Origin: Paracoccaceae bacterium | GTDB taxonomy: Bacteria > Pseudomonadota > Alphaproteobacteria > Rhodobacterales > Rhodobacteraceae | Assembly: GCA_958296035.1 (NCBI GenBank) | Contig: OY282431.1 | Coordinates: forward strand, 1,553,001-1,617,000 | Length of the DNA stretch: 64,000 nt | Reading direction: 5' to 3' | Shown here: piece after piece, positions 38,412 through 48,424 of the stretch | Position numbering within the stretch: the stretch's first letter is position 1 | How the letters are laid out: the number at the start of each line of letters is the position of its first letter | Position numbers and translations under genes: made by a program | The notes under the pieces: model-generated | Databases searched by the model: none | What the model was told of the DNA's origin: nothing | What the model saw: the letters and a program-made list of their open reading frames with translations, nothing else

Positions 38412-40160
38412 ATGACCACTGAAGCGAAAACACACAAGTGGTTTGCCGGTGGTTCGGTAAACAGGATTATAGCGCTTTCGGTCTGTGCCATCGTAGTTGG
38501 CCTGGTGTCGGCTCTGGCCGCCATCGCATTTGTGGATGCGGTCAGCTGGTTGAACGGCGTTCTGTTGATCTCGCCGAGAACTCGCGTCCAGTATGAAAGC
38601 ACTCCCTACCTGGTTATAGCGGCGACGTTAATCGTCCCAACGCTCGGTGGGCTGGTTGTCGGACTCCTGCTCATGTTCGCATCCCCTCTGCGGCGCCCGG
38701 TGGGTCCGGCCGAAGTGATACGATCGACACAGATGGGAACCGATCTGCCAGATCTGCGATCAGGCCTGATCTCGACCCTGGCGGCCATTCTTTCGCTAGG
38801 GGCCGGTGCTTCGGTCGGACAATTTGGCCCTGTTGTCTATTTGGGTGCCCTGGTTGGGAACTTTGCGCGCCGTTTACAGGTCGACATCAAGGCCTTGCCA
38901 ACCATGGCTGTCGCCTGTGGCGTGGCAGCGGCAATGTCAGCCGCATTCAATGCACCAATTGCCGGTCTTGTATTTGCTCATGAAGTGGTGCTGCGTCACT
39001 ACTCGCTGCGGGCCTTTTCGTTAACGACTATTGCCGCGGCCATGGGTTACGTGGTGACCAACGTCATCTTCGACAGACCAGCACTATTCCTGGTCACATT
39101 TGACGGCGTCCGCTTCGGTCATGAATTTGCCCTATTTGCGCTTCTGGGAGCGTTGTCGGCGGCAGTCGCTGTGATCTTCATGAAGTTGGTCATGTATTGC
39201 GGGCGTGTGTCGGCAAAACTCCCCGTACCTGCTCCCATACGTACCGCATGCGCGGGTTTGGCGGTTGGCCTGACCGCGTTGTGGCTTCCCGACGTTCTGG
39301 GCATTGGAACAGCCGCTCTCCGTTTTGCAACGATCGAGGGCGCATTCTCTGCTCCGGAACTGCTCGTACTGGTTGCAGCCAAGATCATACTGACAGCCAT
39401 CTGTTTGGGCTTTGGCTTTGCTGGCGGCATCTTCAGCCCGGCGCTCTTGATCGGGATCATGTTCGGGGCACTGTTCTGGAACGTACTGGATCTGACAGAA
39501 TCAATTCCCAATTCGGGGGTCGTGGCCTATGCGATTTGCGGAATGATGGCGATTGCCAGTCCGGTCATGGGCGCTCCTCTTACCGTCATACTCGTGGTCT
39601 TTGAACTTACCCGCAACTACGATCTCACGATTGGTGCCATGGTCACGGTTGTATTCTCCAACCTCATTGCCTTCCGGATATTCGGAAGATCATTGTTTGA
39701 TGTCGTTCTGCTCAATCAGGGTACAGATCTATCGCAAGGGCGTGAATATGCCAGGCTCGCGGCAGTGAGTGTTACCGACTACGCGCGCAGCGAGTATCCA
39801 TGTGCAATCAGCGATGAAACAGGACAGGCAGTCCTCAATCGTGTTACGCCAGCAAAATGGAGCGAGGTATTTGTCACGGATCGGCAGGGGTGCTTTGTGG
39901 GGAAGCTGTATCGTAGTGACCTTATTGCCAACGGCGACGTGGAGGTTGGGGAGCTGGTGCAGCCGACAGAAGTATCGTTTTCCCAGTCGACAACAATTTT
40001 TCAGGCAATGGAATCGCTCGCTAACTTTGTTGGCGATGCGGTGCCCATCGTGGATTCACGAACAGGGGAATTGCTCGGAGTGGTCACGGAGTCGGCTATA
40101 ATCATGGCTTATCTCGAACATGTCCACGACATTCGGCGAGAGGAAAATGCACCCGTTTAG
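38412..40160 (+). CDS. ClC-family anion channel/transporter with C-terminal CBS domains
   Basis: Inner-membrane chloride (or other anion) transport protein. 582 residues, with the ClC membrane domain at about 18-440 and two CBS-like domains at about 455-570 (KWSEVFVTDRQGCFVGKLYR and DAVPIVDSRTGELLGVVTES). Pore segments include GAGASVGQFGPVVYLGALVG at about 131-150 and GFAGGIFSPALLIGIMFGA. In the first, the position of the gating glutamate of GxEGP-type ClCs is Phe138 (GQFGP). This would remove the proton-coupling gate of exchangers and suggests a channel-like or otherwise altered mechanism, as in known ClC subfamilies with GQ[YF]GP. It overlaps the next gene by 14 bases. Confidence 0.9.
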   Translation: MTTEAKTHKWFAGGSVNRIIALSVCAIVVGLVSALAAIAFVDAVSWLNGVLLISPRTRVQYESTPYLVIAATLIVPTLGGLVVGLLLMFASPLRRPVGPAEVIRSTQMGTDLPDLRSGLISTLAAILSLGAGASVGQFGPVVYLGALVGNFARRLQVDIKALPTMAVACGVAAAMSAAFNAPIAGLVFAHEVVLRHYSLRAFSLTTIAAAMGYVVTNVIFDRPALFLVTFDGVRFGHEFALFALLGALSAAVAVIFMKLVMYCGRVSAKLPVPAPIRTACAGLAVGLTALWLPDVLGIGTAALRFATIEGAFSAPELLVLVAAKIILTAICLGFGFAGGIFSPALLIGIMFGALFWNVLDLTESIPNSGVVAYAICGMMAIASPVMGAPLTVILVVFELTRNYDLTIGAMVTVVFSNLIAFRIFGRSLFDVVLLNQGTDLSQGREYARLAAVSVTDYARSEYPCAISDETGQAVLNRVTPAKWSEVFVTDRQGCFVGKLYRSDLIANGDVEVGELVQPTEVSFSQSTTIFQAMESLANFVGDAVPIVDSRTGELLGVVTESAIIMAYLEHVHDIRREENAPV

Positions 40161-41220
40161 ACTTTGCCTTGTGTTGTATCTTCTTGCTTCTGCAACCGCA
40201 GCGGCTGAACCGCTGACGGTAGTTTCCTGGGGTGGCTCCTATGAAAATGCCCAGAGACAGGCCCTTTTCGAGCCCTTCACCGAGGAGACCGGAATCGAGA
40301 TCGAAGTTGTTGCGTTCGATGGCTCGCTTGGCAGCATCGCAGAACGCGCGTCGGTGGAGGGCTGGGACCTGATTGACTTGACCGAGTTCGATGCAATCCT
40401 GGCTTGTGATGCCGAATTGTTGCTGCCGATACGCGGACAAGAGATCGTGGTTGCCAGCCCGGGTGTTAGTATTCGCGATGACTTTGTGGACGGCGCCTTT
40501 CGGCCATGCTCGGTGGCCCAAAACGTGTTTGCCACCGTTATCGGCTACAATGTCGAAATGTTCCCGGGCGTGAAGCCCAGCCGTATTGAGGACTTTTTTG
40601 ACATCCAGTCATTCCCGGGTATGCGAGGCATCCAGCGTAGTCCGAACGACATACTTGAGTGGGTATTGCTGGCCGAAGGTGTCCCTGCAGACCAGGTCTA
40701 TGATCTGTTGAGTACGGACCGGGGATTGAGGCTTGCCTTCAGGAGGCTGGACGAAATCCGTGATCACATCGTTTGGTGGGAAAATGCCGGTGAACCGGAG
40801 GAACTGCTGGCATCGGGAAAGGTGTCAATGTCAAGTGGCTTCAACGGCCGCTTCTTTGCGGCTGCCTATCGAAAGGAAATTCCAATATCGATCATTTGGG
40901 ACGGTCGACTGGTGGGATTCGAGGTTTGGGGCATTGCCCGTGGTTCTGAACAGGTCGAGGAAGCCAAGCAACTGCTGAGATTTGCAACATCTCCGGCGCG
41001 GCTTGCCGCCCTGGCCGAACTTATTCCCTATGGTCCAACCAGGAAATCAGGACTGGCCAGGGTCGGACTTGGCGGCGAAGTACAAATACCGATGCTTGAC
41101 CATCTTCCCAATTCTCCAAAACATGGACAGCGGTCATTGAGTCGTGACAGTGAGTGGTACGCGAGCACCGAGGCGTTGCGATTGCGGCGTTTCAACACCT
41201 GGCTGGCCAGAGGCGAATAG
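40147..41220 (+). CDS. Extracellular solute-binding protein, family 1 / spermidine-putrescine type
   Basis: Periplasmic receptor of the PotD/PotF kind. From the ATG at 40147 it has 357 residues with a signal peptide LCLVLYLLASATAAAEP. The mature start EPLTVVSWGGSYENAQRQ is characteristic of the family, followed by ALFEPFTEETGIEIEVVAFD. The C-terminal SPARLAALAELIPYGPTRK block matches as well. The start is set by GAGAGGAAA just upstream. It overlaps the ClC gene by 14 bases. No permease or ATPase of this transporter class is in the window, so it is an orphan receptor here. The substrate is probably a small cation such as a polyamine, inferred from family only. Confidence 0.87.
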   Translation: MHPFRLCLVLYLLASATAAAEPLTVVSWGGSYENAQRQALFEPFTEETGIEIEVVAFDGSLGSIAERASVEGWDLIDLTEFDAILACDAELLLPIRGQEIVVASPGVSIRDDFVDGAFRPCSVAQNVFATVIGYNVEMFPGVKPSRIEDFFDIQSFPGMRGIQRSPNDILEWVLLAEGVPADQVYDLLSTDRGLRLAFRRLDEIRDHIVWWENAGEPEELLASGKVSMSSGFNGRFFAAAYRKEIPISIIWDGRLVGFEVWGIARGSEQVEEAKQLLRFATSPARLAALAELIPYGPTRKSGLARVGLGGEVQIPMLDHLPNSPKHGQRSLSRDSEWYASTEALRLRRFNTWLARGE

Positions 41221-41255
41221 GGTAGCAATCAGAGGACAGGATGATCCTTGGCCAA

Positions 41256-42695
41256 TCAGCCACAGGAGTCGTCCCGGTTCTGACCGTCGACTACGCTCCT
41301 GGTGACTTGCCGTACAATATCGTGGACAGATAGAACATCTTGTCGTGAAGTTGCGAAAGTCCCGGCAGTAACCCGGATCGCTGGGCGACCATCAATTGGG
41401 GTCGAGGTGACGTAGATTCTTCCGTCGTCGTTGATGCGGGCAGCCAATTCACCGGTTAGTCGATCTGTGCCCTTGAAATTGTCGCTGAGGCGGAAGCCAA
41501 ACAGGGCCAGCGGACTCCTGAATGCAACTTCGTAGTCAGGATCGGCGTCAAACAGTGATTCCAGTTCCCTTATCCAGGCGACGTGGTTGCGAACCAGCAA
41601 TCGCAATCCGGCCAAACCAAAGGAGCGCATGACGAACCACAGCTTCAGGGCACGAAATCGTCTTCCCAACGGTATGGTCAGTTCATTGAGATTCGTAACG
41701 CGATCCTGCCCGGCTGTTGCAAGGTAATCCGGCCGGAGACCAACGGTTTCTGCTTGAAGTTGAAGATTTGCACAAAATTGTACGGAGCAGTCGAACTGCA
41801 CACCAAGCCATTTGTGCGGGTTTATCACGATCGAGTCGGCGCGCTCTATTCCATTCCACAGGTAACGAAACTCCGGGCAAATCATCGCTGATCCGGCCCA
41901 GGCTGCATCAATGTGCGAATAAAGGTCGAACTCCGAGGCTACGGCAAGTATTTCGCCCAGCCGGTCGCATGCGCCGGCAGCGGTACCCCCGATACAGCCG
42001 ACAATTCCAATTGGCAGGTATCCGCTGTCAATGTCTTGCCTGATGCAACGGTGAAGTGCGTCTGGATCCATCGATCGATCGGATCGGGTTGCAGGCCTGA
42101 CAAGGTTCTCTTGCCCGATACCGGCGAGTCTGGCCGCCTTGTCTATGGAGGAATGGTTCTCGGCTGTCGCATAGAGTCGCAGTCGGGGCAAAGCATGGAG
42201 GCCGATGTCGTTTCCCTGCCAGGCAAGTGCGCGCTCGCGCATTGTCAGGACTGCACACAGAGTTGCAGTCGTTGCCGAGTCCTGAATCAGTCCGGAAAAT
42301 CTCTCGTTCAGATCGACCGCTTGCCTAAACCAGTCAGTCATCTTCTCCTCAAGCTCGGTTGCAGCTGGAGAAGTCTGCCACAGCATGCAGTTGCAGGCCA
42401 TGGCGCTGATATACTGTTCGGCCAGGATCGACGGAAAGGAAGCGTTGGCGCTGAAATAGGCAAAGAACCTGGGGTGTTGCCAATGCGTCATCGCATCCGG
42501 AATCAAGCGTTCGAAATCTGCAATGATCTGTTCCCAGCTCTCGGACTCTTCGGGTGGCACGGCCGGGACCTGGCAAGCGACATCCCCCGGGCGAACCTGT
42601 GCACGAACAGGTCGACCAGGCAGGCCGTCATGATAGTCGCGGCTCCACCTTGCTGCATACGCCGACCATTTGGCAAATTCGCTCGTATCCATCAT
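41256..42695 (-). CDS. PLP-dependent group II amino-acid decarboxylase (aromatic-L-amino-acid type)
   Basis: Decarboxylase of the DOPA/tryptophan/glutamate family. From the ATG at 42695 it has about 479 residues. Blocks seen: MTHWQHPRFFAYFSANASFP and the substrate-side LAEQYISAMACNCMLWQTSP, then HIDAAWAGSAMICPEFR, and the PLP lysine in INPHKWLGVQFDCSV. The motif set fits aromatic-amino-acid decarboxylases better than glutamate decarboxylase. The start is chosen for AGGAG about ten bases upstream; the frame runs to 42734. It is a single gene, convergent with the solute-binding protein and divergent from cysS. The exact substrate is unknown. Confidence 0.9.
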   Translation of the reverse strand: MMDTSEFAKWSAYAARWSRDYHDGLPGRPVRAQVRPGDVACQVPAVPPEESESWEQIIADFERLIPDAMTHWQHPRFFAYFSANASFPSILAEQYISAMACNCMLWQTSPAATELEEKMTDWFRQAVDLNERFSGLIQDSATTATLCAVLTMRERALAWQGNDIGLHALPRLRLYATAENHSSIDKAARLAGIGQENLVRPATRSDRSMDPDALHRCIRQDIDSGYLPIGIVGCIGGTAAGACDRLGEILAVASEFDLYSHIDAAWAGSAMICPEFRYLWNGIERADSIVINPHKWLGVQFDCSVQFCANLQLQAETVGLRPDYLATAGQDRVTNLNELTIPLGRRFRALKLWFVMRSFGLAGLRLLVRNHVAWIRELESLFDADPDYEVAFRSPLALFGFRLSDNFKGTDRLTGELAARINDDGRIYVTSTPIDGRPAIRVTAGTFATSRQDVLSVHDIVRQVTRSVVDGQNRDDSCG

Positions 42696-43146
42696 GACTA
42701 CCTGTCTCCTGGAAACCCTGCCTGCAACCCTCAAACAAATCTAGACCATATGCAGATGCGTTTGAATGGCCAATGGGTTCCGGGCACAATTGCCTGCAAC
42801 CGCCTCGTACGATTACTCTTTCCCAGGTCAGTTGGTACAGTCGACTGGCAGCCCGAAACCAGACAGGGACGTTGCCGGGGCAGATAGGACCTGCCAAAGC
42901 CACAATGACTGTAGCTGGTCGTGCAACTTGACCAATGCGGAGCACCGGGCATGGCGACCAGTTCCTTCACAAGAGGAACGCATTGCAATTGGCAGCGAAT
43001 TAGGGCATGCGCAGGCGCATGATGTCTGATGCTGTTATATGTGAATTCTGCATTGTCGACTGACATTCGCTGGTCAGCCCAGCATCCAATCTTCCACGCA
43101 GAACTGTAACCGGGACGGTCCGTGAGGTGACCTGGAAAGCAAATGG
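42696..43146. other. Divergent gap between the decarboxylase and cysS
   Basis: About 450 bases. No recognisable gene; short frames on both strands show no family features. Promoters for both flanking genes should lie here, but none could be marked with confidence. Confidence 0.4.
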
Positions 43147-44571
43147 ATGAAAATTTCTCTGTGGAATTCTAGAACCGGACGCAAGGAGACATTTACTCCC
43201 CTGCAGCCGGAGAGGGTCAGAATGTATGTTTGTGGCCCTACAGTGTACGACCGCGCACATATTGGAAACGCCCGGCCTGTGGTCGTGTTTGATCTTCTGT
43301 TTTCTCTTCTCAGGCATCAATATGGCCAACAACAGGTCGTATATGTGCGCAATATCACCGACATTGATGACAAGATCAACGCCCGTGCCCTGGAGCTGAA
43401 CAATTCCCTCGGGGCATCGCTGCTGGACACGATCAGGAGCATTACTGACGAAACCATCGACTGGTTTCACGAAGACATGGCTGCTCTAGGCGTGTTGCCG
43501 CCCACTCACGAACCACGGGCAACCGACTATGTCAGGGAAATGGTTGACATGATAGGCGAGCTGTTAGCTCGCCGACACGCCTATGTAAGGGAAGGTCATG
43601 TTCTCTTCGATACGAGGAGCTATCCCGAGTATGGTTCTCTGGCGAGGCGTTCACCGCGTGATATGCGGGCCGGGGCAAGGGTTGAGGTCGCGCCATACAA
43701 GACCAGTGAACTGGATTTTGTGCTCTGGAAACCCTCGGATGACACACTTCCCGGTTGGGAGAGTCCATGGGGTCGCGGGCGTCCGGGATGGCATATCGAG
43801 TGTTCAGCCATGAGCTCCAGGTTGCTTGGCACAAGCTTTGATATTCACGGCGGCGGTTCCGACCTGTTGTTTCCGCATCATGAAAATGAAGCGGCGCAAA
43901 GTGCATGTGCGCATCCCGAGGCAGAGTTTGCCAGGTTGTGGATGCACAATGGCATGATAAGGGTGAACGGTCAGAAGATGTCCAAGAGCCTTGAAAACTT
44001 CCTGACTGTCAGGCAACTCCTTGAACAAGGCATCGCTGGTGAGACCATACGCCTAGTGTTGCTTGGAACGCACTATCGGCAGCAGCTGGATTGGACCGAC
44101 AGGCGTGTCGAGGAGGCACGGTCGATTCTCGGTGAGTGGCGCCACATTACGGCCGGGATTGACGAATCGGACCGCAACTGTCACCGCGAGGTCCTGGAGC
44201 AACTGGCCGACGACCTCAATACTCCTGGCGCAATTTCGGTCCTGCACCGTCTTGCAGCAGACGGATCGGCGGCTGAATTGAAGGCATCGGCAGTATTCAT
44301 GGGTTTGCTAGGCGATGACCTTTCCGACCAACTCAGGAAGTCGGTAATGGAAGTCATGCGGTTGCGTGACCAGGCCCGCAACCAACGCAATTTTGACCTG
44401 TCGGACAGAATTCGCAATCAGCTCGGTGACGTCGGGATCATCGTGCGGGACAGCAAAGCGGGCTCCCGATACCACTTTCAACCGGTCGGTGCCCGTGATG
44501 CACAAATGATAGCAATTGACACGACACTGGGGGAGCTGACCCGAATGGCAAAGGTTGGGATGCAGCACTGA
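43147..44571 (+). CDS. cysS: Cysteinyl-tRNA synthetase
   Basis: Class I synthetase that charges tRNA-Cys. 474 residues. The HIGH-type signature is [18 protein letters not shown]; the zinc cysteines begin with [10 protein letters not shown] and [10 protein letters not shown], with HHENE after them; the KMSKS loop is [14 protein letters not shown]. The ATG at 43147 gives the family start [14 protein letters not shown]. Its TGA overlaps the cimA ATG by one base (TGATG), the same tight pairing known in many alphaproteobacteria. Complete. Confidence 0.96.
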   Translation: MKISLWNSRTGRKETFTPLQPERVRMYVCGPTVYDRAHIGNARPVVVFDLLFSLLRHQYGQQQVVYVRNITDIDDKINARALELNNSLGASLLDTIRSITDETIDWFHEDMAALGVLPPTHEPRATDYVREMVDMIGELLARRHAYVREGHVLFDTRSYPEYGSLARRSPRDMRAGARVEVAPYKTSELDFVLWKPSDDTLPGWESPWGRGRPGWHIECSAMSSRLLGTSFDIHGGGSDLLFPHHENEAAQSACAHPEAEFARLWMHNGMIRVNGQKMSKSLENFLTVRQLLEQGIAGETIRLVLLGTHYRQQLDWTDRRVEEARSILGEWRHITAGIDESDRNCHREVLEQLADDLNTPGAISVLHRLAADGSAAELKASAVFMGLLGDDLSDQLRKSVMEVMRLRDQARNQRNFDLSDRIRNQLGDVGIIVRDSKAGSRYHFQPVGARDAQMIAIDTTLGELTRMAKVGMQH

Positions 44572-46208
44572 TGACCAGAGAAAAGCTGTACATTTACGAC
44601 ACAACTCTGCGCGACGGGGCCCAGACACTCGGGGTTCAGTTTGGTGTTGCTGAAAAACGCGAGCTTGCCCTGCTGCTGGACAACCTGAAGGTCGACTACA
44701 TTGAAGGCGGCTTTCCTGGCGCCAACGATACGGACGCAGAATTCTTTTCAAGCCTGCCCAAGACCGGACACGCGAGGATGACGGCGTTCGGCATGACCAA
44801 GCGCAGCGGCAGGTCGGCTGCAAATGATCCAAGCCTGTCTCAGGTTATAGCTGCAGACACACCGGCAGTGTGCCTGGTCGGAAAGAGCCATGACTTTCAT
44901 GTACGCGAGGCATTGCAAGTCGATCTTGAAGAGAATCTGGCATGCATAAGTGAGTCTTTCGAGCGTGTGGTTGCGGCCGGAAAAGAGGCAATATTCGATG
45001 CCGAACATTTCTTTGACGGCTATCGCGACAATCCCGAATACGCGTTGGCCTGTGTTCGGGCAGCCCACGCAGAAGGTGCACGATGGATTGTGCTATGTGA
45101 CACCAACGGTGGCACGCTTCCCCATGAAATCGGTCAGGCTACAAGGGCAGTAATCGAGGCAGGAATTCCCGGGAGTGACGTCGGCATTCACACTCATAAC
45201 GATACCGAAAACGCGGTAGCCGGTGCGCTCGCAGCCATCGATAGTGGTGCGAGGCAGGTGCAGGGTACCTTGAATGGTCTGGGAGAGAGATGTGGCAATG
45301 CCAACCTTGTTACACTGATCGCAACACTGGCGCTGAAGGAGCCCTACTGCTCGTTGTACAAGTTACAGGCGACATCAGAGGACGTTGCCAAGCTTACAAG
45401 AGTTTCGAGGGCACTAGACGAAATCCTGGATCGCAAGCCCGACAAGTTTGCGGCATATGTTGGCAGTTCGGCATTTGCCCACAAGGGAGGCCTGCACGCT
45501 TCGGCCGTCAATCGTAATGCCGCTACTTACGAGCACATAGAGCCAGAACGCGTCGGAAATGTGAGAGATATTCCCGTTTCCAATCAGGCAGGTCGCGCCA
45601 ACATGGAACCCTGGTTCGAGAGGATCGGAATTTCCGGGGACTCCCTGCCGCAGTCCCGCAAGTGCGAAATCCTGGCCGAGGTCAAGCGTCGTGAGTCACA
45701 GGGCTACACCTATGATGTGGCGCAGGCCTCGTTCACGCTTCTGGTCAAGCGCATGACGGGACTGCTTCCAGAATATTTCAATATCAAGCGTTACCGTGTC
45801 ATCGTCGAGCGGGACAGGTCGGTGGCAGAGGAGGCCGTGACGTCTTCGGAAGCCGTGGTTGTCATGTTGATTGGAAAAGAACGTATGCTATCCGCATCGG
45901 AGGGTTTGAGCCGCGGCCGTGACAGCGGCCCGGTGCATGCATTGTCCCAGGCTCTCAAACGCGATCTCGGTCCCTACCAGAACCATATCACCGACCTCGA
46001 ACTGATCGACTTCAAGGTGAGAATCTATGGTACCGGCACAGCAGCTGTAACGCGGGTCATAATTGACTGCGCCGATTCGTCGGGAACCAGATGGTCTACC
46101 GTGGGTGTTTCGGCCAATATCATCGACGCTTCCTTCGAGGCGCTGGTTGAAGCAATTGTGTGGAAGCTGGACAATGAGAAGGTGCGTCCCGTAGAGAATT
46201 TCGCCTGA
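44571..46208 (+). CDS. cimA: (R)-citramalate synthase
   Basis: DRE-TIM metallolyase that condenses pyruvate with acetyl-CoA, the threonine-independent route to 2-oxobutyrate and isoleucine. 545 residues: catalytic TIM barrel, then the LeuA-type regulatory domain. The barrel signature is IYDTTLRDGAQTLGVQFG, and the second metal motif is VGIHTHNDTENAVAGALAA with GTLNGLGERCGNANLVTL. The regulatory part begins about residue 400 and contains ITDLELIDFKVRIYGTGTAA. CimA is preferred over 2-isopropylmalate synthase by the GAQTLGVQF motif and the cysS linkage, but a related aldol reaction cannot be excluded from sequence alone. Confidence 0.9.
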   Translation: MTREKLYIYDTTLRDGAQTLGVQFGVAEKRELALLLDNLKVDYIEGGFPGANDTDAEFFSSLPKTGHARMTAFGMTKRSGRSAANDPSLSQVIAADTPAVCLVGKSHDFHVREALQVDLEENLACISESFERVVAAGKEAIFDAEHFFDGYRDNPEYALACVRAAHAEGARWIVLCDTNGGTLPHEIGQATRAVIEAGIPGSDVGIHTHNDTENAVAGALAAIDSGARQVQGTLNGLGERCGNANLVTLIATLALKEPYCSLYKLQATSEDVAKLTRVSRALDEILDRKPDKFAAYVGSSAFAHKGGLHASAVNRNAATYEHIEPERVGNVRDIPVSNQAGRANMEPWFERIGISGDSLPQSRKCEILAEVKRRESQGYTYDVAQASFTLLVKRMTGLLPEYFNIKRYRVIVERDRSVAEEAVTSSEAVVVMLIGKERMLSASEGLSRGRDSGPVHALSQALKRDLGPYQNHITDLELIDFKVRIYGTGTAAVTRVIIDCADSSGTRWSTVGVSANIIDASFEALVEAIVWKLDNEKVRPVENFA

Positions 46209-46280
46209 CCCTGGCCTGGGCCTGGCCGCCTGTTGGGCCGCAACTTGCATTGTTGCCCAGCCAACGAAGTGCAGCTGGCC

Positions 46281-47504
46281 TCAACTGCCGGCCGGGCGAC
46301 CGCTTCTGGGCCGAAAGAGTGCAAGCCAGAGCAGTGATATGGCAGCAAGGCTCAGGAACGGAATCATGGCCCAATTGACAGACTGCCATCCCGAAGCTGC
46401 TGTTCCTCCTGAACAGTTCATCAGGGTCCCTGATGACAGCGAGGCAATTGTAACACAGCCGAACACAATCATGTCATTCATGCCTTGGACCCGTCCTCGT
46501 TCGTGAGGGTGATGGGCACTAATCAGCATATCGGTAGCCCCGATAAAGCTGAAATTCCAGCCAACACCCAACAAGACCAGGGCCCCGAAAAAATTGTACA
46601 ATGAAATGCCGGATAATCCCGTAATGCCGGCCAGGGAAAGCAGAACAAGTCCGGAAGCGACGACTTTTTCAGCACCGAACCGGGCAATGAGATGGCCGGT
46701 AATGAAGGCGGGAGCAAACATCGCGAGTACATGGAGAGATACGACGTCAGCTGCATTGTTGGCCGTGAACCCGCACCCGACAACTGCAAGCGGTGTCGCC
46801 GTCATCATCAGATTCATTAGCGCATAGGATACCATGCCGCAGATAATGGCAACGACAATGCGAGGCTGTTGCAGGAGTTCGCGATAGCTCCTGACACCAT
46901 TTGCAACGGTCCTTGCTCCGGTGACTAGCGGGATGTCGAGAAACAGTACGAACAGAGCGGCCAACAGGTTGAGGCCGATAATGACAAGATAGGTGCCCAC
47001 AAAGGGAATGACGAATTGATCATGGGTCAACTTGACGAATTGTGGACCGATCACCGCTGCAAGCAAGCCTCCGGCCATTACATATGAGATTGCCTTCGGT
47101 CGAAATTCGGCGGACGCCGAATCGGCCGCTGCAAAACGGAGGAAGCCGTTGGCTGCCATATAAATCCCGGTGGTGTACCCAGATACCAGAAACAGGAGAA
47201 AGGATTCGATCACCAGGGCGTATGCACCTATGAGACCACCGGTTATGCCGCCAAGACAGCCACACCAGAAGCCAGTTCGGCGACCAAATTTTTGCATCAG
47301 GGTGCTGAGCCAGGGCGCCGTGGTCATCGACCCGAAAACGATCAGGGAGATGGGTAGCGTGGCCCAGCAGACATTGGAAGCCAGTGATTGTCCTGCCAGT
47401 CCGCCGACGATAAACACAATCGGCATTTGGGCGCCTGCCGTTGCCTGCACGAGCACGAGTACGATGACGTTACGTTTTTCCCGAGGGATGGATTGAAACA
47501 TCAT
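46281..47504 (-). CDS. Major facilitator superfamily transporter
   Basis: Twelve-helix secondary transporter, 407 residues. An A-like loop between helices 2 and 3 reads PWLSTLMQKFGRRTGFWCGC, and a second-half loop is GHLIARFGAEKVVASG, where the RFG motif is clear. It resembles the general sugar/drug MFS group without specific signatures, so the substrate is unknown. It is convergent with cimA and ends about 70 bases from it. The start MMFQSIPREKRNVIVLVLVQ gives a normal first helix. Confidence 0.88.
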   Translation of the reverse strand: MMFQSIPREKRNVIVLVLVQATAGAQMPIVFIVGGLAGQSLASNVCWATLPISLIVFGSMTTAPWLSTLMQKFGRRTGFWCGCLGGITGGLIGAYALVIESFLLFLVSGYTTGIYMAANGFLRFAAADSASAEFRPKAISYVMAGGLLAAVIGPQFVKLTHDQFVIPFVGTYLVIIGLNLLAALFVLFLDIPLVTGARTVANGVRSYRELLQQPRIVVAIICGMVSYALMNLMMTATPLAVVGCGFTANNAADVVSLHVLAMFAPAFITGHLIARFGAEKVVASGLVLLSLAGITGLSGISLYNFFGALVLLGVGWNFSFIGATDMLISAHHPHERGRVQGMNDMIVFGCVTIASLSSGTLMNCSGGTAASGWQSVNWAMIPFLSLAAISLLWLALFRPRSGRPAGS

Positions 47505-47794
47505 TGACTACGGTTCTTAGACAAGGGCAGGGCAGGGGCGGCTGTCCCCGCCTGGGCAATGAATATCATCATACCACGATAATGGGCAGAACGTAATCAG
47601 TTGCATGACATTGATCAGGGCTCATAAGGAGCGGTCATGAATACAAGAAGCCGGGCTTGTCGATTACCCTTGCTTGCAGGCAATGCGTCTGGACTGGCAA
47701 TCGCGGTCCTTCTTTCGGCTCCCCGGGCGCCCGAACCTGGACGAGAAACCAATGCCCGGAACCTTGTTTTCGTGTTCCTTTTCGAGGCGGCACC
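47505..47794. other. Divergent gap between the MFS gene and the glycosylase gene
   Basis: About 290 bases. No recognisable gene. A frame open from 47657 into the glycosylase is not conserved-looking before the ATG at 47795. Confidence 0.35.
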
Positions 47795-48424
47795 ATGACC
47801 GAAACACCAATTGCATCCGCAGAAGATCTGGTAGCGGGTGTCGAGGCACTCATAAGGATTGATCCCAGGTTTGCAGCGGTTGTGAGCGAAGCCGGGATGC
47901 CCGAGCCACGAATTCGTGGTGGCGGCTTTGAATCCCTGGCGAGAATCATTGTCAGCCAGCAATTATCGGTAGGGGCGGCTGATGCCATCGGAAAGCGTCT
48001 TTACAATGCCGGCATAAAAAGTCGCCAGGACTTTCAGTCTGCGACAATTGAAGCACTCAGAAATTGTGGTCTGTCACGGCAAAAGGTCGAATACATCAAG
48101 ACCATAGCTGAAAGCGACACAGACTTCGGGGTTTTGGCGGGATTGTCCGACCAGAAGGCAATTCGCAGTCTGTGTGCGATGCGGGGCGTCGGTGTCTGGA
48201 CCGCAGAAATCTACCTGATGTTTTGCCTCGGGCGGCAGGATGTACTCCCGGCGGGGGATCTTGCGTTGCGCGAGTCCACGCGCATCCTCCTGGAACTGGA
48301 GGAACGACCAACCGAACGACAGCTTCGAGAAATAGCTGTGGCCTGGTCACCTTGGAGAAGCGTTGCTGCATACCTATTGTGGAAACTGTACAGAATTTAC
48401 AAGAAAAGAGAGGGAATTCGATAA
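47795..48424 (+). CDS. DNA-3-methyladenine glycosylase II family (HhH-GPD) base-excision enzyme
   Basis: Removes alkylated bases from DNA. From the ATG at 47795 (GAGGCGG upstream) it has 209 residues, the compact AlkA form without the N-terminal domain of E. coli AlkA. LARIIVSQQLSVGAADAIG at about 48-66 is the family entry. The helix-hairpin-helix is RGVGVWTAEIYLMFCLG at about 130-146. The catalytic aspartate is Asp155 in LPAGDLALRE. Its TAA overlaps the next ATG by one base (TAATG), suggesting coupled translation with the esterase gene. Confidence 0.9.
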   Translation: MTETPIASAEDLVAGVEALIRIDPRFAAVVSEAGMPEPRIRGGGFESLARIIVSQQLSVGAADAIGKRLYNAGIKSRQDFQSATIEALRNCGLSRQKVEYIKTIAESDTDFGVLAGLSDQKAIRSLCAMRGVGVWTAEIYLMFCLGRQDVLPAGDLALRESTRILLELEERPTERQLREIAVAWSPWRSVAAYLLWKLYRIYKKREGIR

